DNA of 16,799 nucleotides from Bacteroides sp. (lineage in GTDB: Bacteria; Bacteroidota; Bacteroidia; Bacteroidales; Bacteroidaceae), in the NCBI GenBank assembly GCA_019412865.1, contig DXOJ01000461.1, positions 1 through 16,799 on the forward strand, written 5' to 3'. Numbering within the stretch: position 1 is the first letter of the stretch; each line of letters begins with the position of its first letter. A program made the position numbers and the translations under genes. Under the pieces are notes generated by a model. That model saw only the letters and a program-made list of their open reading frames with translations, was not told the DNA's origin and ran no database searches. Positions 14,909 to 16,799 of this stretch are shown piece by piece.

Positions 14909-16768
14909 TTATTTCTTTTTTCCGTATAACTTGTCTATCAAATCTGAACGTCCGATACGTCTCAACTCATTGATGATATTCTTTCGTTCTTCCGGTTTAT
15001 ACCAGAAAAAGAATTGCCGTTGAGCAAGTTTTTCCCGTTGAGTTTTAGCACTGAATATCGGTTCTAAAGTATATGGGTGGAATCCGGTGTACCAAGCTTC
15101 GGTAGCCACTGTCATCGGAGTAGGAGTGAAGTCCTGTACTTGTTCCAGGTGGAAGTCCAGACGTTTAGTGATAACGGCAAGCTCCGCCATATCTTCTTCG
15201 TTGCATCCGGGATGCGAAGAGATAAAATACGGAATCAGTTGCTGACGCAGATTCTCTTCTCGGTTGATACGGTCGAATATCTTCTTGAATGTTTCAAATT
15301 GCTCAAAAGAAGGTTTGCGCATTACGGATAATACCCGGTCACTGGTGTGTTCCGGAGCTACTTTTAACCGGCCACTCACATGATTGACTATTAATTCGCG
15401 GGTATACTCGGCAGTGCTACGGTTGATAGCTTCATCTTTGCTTTGATGAAGTAACAGATCATAGCGTACACCGCTGCCGATAAACGATTTTTTGATTCCG
15501 GGCAAGGCATCTACAGCATGGTAAATATCCAGTAGAGGGCGGTGATCGGTATTTAGATTCGGACAAACTTTCGGATGAATACATGACGGTCGTTTGCATT
15601 TCTTGCAAATAGCTTCCTCTTTCCCTTTCATCTGATACATATTAGCGGAAGGACCTCCCAAATCACTTAAATATCCTTTGAAATCGGGTAACTGAATAAC
15701 CTCTTTTACCTCTTTCAGTATAGACTCTTTGCTTCGGCTGACAATAAACTTTCCCTGATGGGCGGAAATGGTGCAGAATGCACAGCCACCAAAACATCCC
15801 CGGTGAATGTTGATGGAAAACTTAATCATATCGTATGCCGGAATCCGTTTCCCTTTGTATTTTGGATGAGGCAGGCGGGTATATGGTAGATCAAACGAAT
15901 GATCGAGGTCTTTCTGGCTCATCGGAGGATAGGGAGGATTGACAACTACTATCTTATTTCCTACTGCTTGTGTGATTCGTGAAGCCGAATATTTATTGGA
16001 TTCTTCTTCGATATGTCGGAAATTACTAGCCTGTTTCTTTTTATCTGCCAGACATTCTTCGTGTGAATAAAGTTGAAGGTCATCTTCCGCAGATGTCCAT
16101 TCTGTTGCACGACAAAGATAGGCTGTTTGGGGTACAGAACCGATAATTGTTCTGAATTTGCTGCTTGTCAGTACAGGTTCTTCAGCGGTGAGCAGACTTT
16201 TCATATTCTTCACCAGGTCTACAAGAGGCTTTTCCCCCATTCCGTAAATGAGCAGATCTGCCCCGCTGTCGCACAAAATACTCTTTTGCACTTTGTCCTG
16301 CCAATAATCGTAATGACTCAACCGTCTTAAACTGGCTTCGATTCCTCCGATGACTACCGGAACATCCGGAAAGAGTTTCTTTAGTATCTGGCTATAAACC
16401 GTGGAAGGATATTCCGGACGCATATCCGGTCGGCCGTCCGGAGTATAGGCGTCTTCGCTGCGTAGTCGTTTGTTGGCGGTATATTTATTAACCATCGAGT
16501 CCATGCATCCGCCGGAGATACCGAAGAATAGCCGTGGACGTCCCAACTTCCTGAAGTCACGCAGGTCGTCACGCCAGTTAGGTTGGGGAACGATGGCTAT
16601 TTTCAAACCTTCCGCTTCGAGAATGCGTCCGATAACGGCAGCACCAAAAGAAGGATGATCCACATATGCATCAGCACTAAATAGAATGACATCCAATTCA
16701 TTCCATCCTCGAAGTTCTACTTCTTTCTTAGTAGTGGGTAACCAGTCGGTCAATCGATATTCTTTCAT
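14909..16768 (-). CDS. YgiQ family radical SAM protein
   Basis: The 619-residue protein matches the YgiQ (UPF0313) family, radical SAM enzymes of unknown reaction. The N-terminal part contains the conserved G/A-D-A-Y-V-D-H-P-S-F-G segment (32-42) and V-I-G-G-I-E-A-S-L-R-R. The radical SAM [4Fe-4S] cluster motif is C325-x3-C329-x2-C332 in H-R-G-C-F-G-G-C-A-F-C. A second cysteine cluster, C388-x2-C391-x4-C396-x5-C402, probably binds another metal centre (inference); I recall similar cysteines in E. coli YgiQ. The L-K-V-A-P-E-H-T block follows in the C-terminal half. It is shorter than the E. coli protein (about 740), mainly by lacking its extended basic tail. The start at 16768 fits the conserved N-terminus, and a -7 box ends only 4 nt upstream, so the mRNA may have almost no leader. 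Confidence 0.92.
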   Translation of the reverse strand: MKEYRLTDWLPTTKKEVELRGWNELDVILFSADAYVDHPSFGAAVIGRILEAEGLKIAIVPQPNWRDDLRDFRKLGRPRLFFGISGGCMDSMVNKYTANKRLRSEDAYTPDGRPDMRPEYPSTVYSQILKKLFPDVPVVIGGIEASLRRLSHYDYWQDKVQKSILCDSGADLLIYGMGEKPLVDLVKNMKSLLTAEEPVLTSSKFRTIIGSVPQTAYLCRATEWTSAEDDLQLYSHEECLADKKKQASNFRHIEEESNKYSASRITQAVGNKIVVVNPPYPPMSQKDLDHSFDLPYTRLPHPKYKGKRIPAYDMIKFSINIHRGCFGGCAFCTISAHQGKFIVSRSKESILKEVKEVIQLPDFKGYLSDLGGPSANMYQMKGKEEAICKKCKRPSCIHPKVCPNLNTDHRPLLDIYHAVDALPGIKKSFIGSGVRYDLLLHQSKDEAINRSTAEYTRELIVNHVSGRLKVAPEHTSDRVLSVMRKPSFEQFETFKKIFDRINREENLRQQLIPYFISSHPGCNEEDMAELAVITKRLDFHLEQVQDFTPTPMTVATEAWYTGFHPYTLEPIFSAKTQREKLAQRQFFFWYKPEERKNIINELRRIGRSDLIDKLYGKKK

Positions 16769-16772
16769 GCCG

Positions 16773-16780
16773 CAAAGATA
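16773..16780 (-). promoter_or_regulatory. -7 promoter box almost abutting the ygiQ-type start codon
   Basis: On the minus strand this reads TATCTTTG (TAnnTTTG) and ends 4 nt before the ATG at 16768. Transcription usually begins several nt after this box, which would place it at or near the A of the ATG. The matching -33 position would lie at or beyond the window edge and cannot be checked. Confidence 0.5.
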
Positions 16781-16799
16781 CGGATAATAAAAAACATCC

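Overview
The window reads as a chromosomal housekeeping segment from a Bacteroidales bacterium, most likely genus Bacteroides. The genus call rests on repeated TAnnTTTG (-7) promoter boxes just upstream of genes, general lack of Shine-Dalgarno sites, AT-rich intergenic DNA, and protein types familiar from Bacteroides (a DUF4369 lipoprotein, a stand-alone MetH activation-domain protein, a 619-residue YgiQ-type radical SAM protein). I cannot assign a species. No phage, insertion sequence, tRNA, rRNA or CRISPR array is visible.

Left part (1-5840): a DUF4369-type lipoprotein gene (+) converges on a plsC-like acyltransferase gene (-). Divergent from plsC across about 120 bp is the sbcD-sbcC pair (+), encoding the Mre11/Rad50-like nuclease-ATPase. 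These two genes overlap by 4 bp, and a strong ribosome binding site for sbcC lies inside the end of sbcD.

Middle part (5888-10205): five genes on the minus strand. In transcription order they are a DPM1-like GT2 glycosyltransferase, dihydroorotase (pyrC, overlapping the glycosyltransferase by 4 bp), a MetH activation-domain protein, an ECF sigma factor, and a four-helix membrane protein 5 nt behind the sigma gene. A 20-bp perfect inverted repeat built from 9-bp tandem units separates pyrC from the MetH-type gene. The run ends at a stem-loop with a T tract on the minus strand, which is partly encoded inside the last codons of sbcC.

Right part (10206-16799): a roughly 310-bp region contains a GT2 promoter, a degenerate five-copy 22-bp tandem repeat and the mfd promoter. 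The mfd gene (+, transcription-repair coupling factor) follows. Next is an AT-rich gene for a secreted protein I do not recognise (+), then a convergent ygiQ-type radical SAM gene (-) whose -7 box is so close to its start codon that the transcript may be almost leaderless.

DNA repair (SbcCD, Mfd) is the main functional theme, but the genes look like independent housekeeping units rather than one system. I do not see a convincing new multi-gene system. The points most worth checking are the 22-bp array, the inverted repeat, the sigma/membrane-protein pair with the neighbouring MetH-type protein, the terminator embedded in sbcC, and the possibly leaderless ygiQ transcript.
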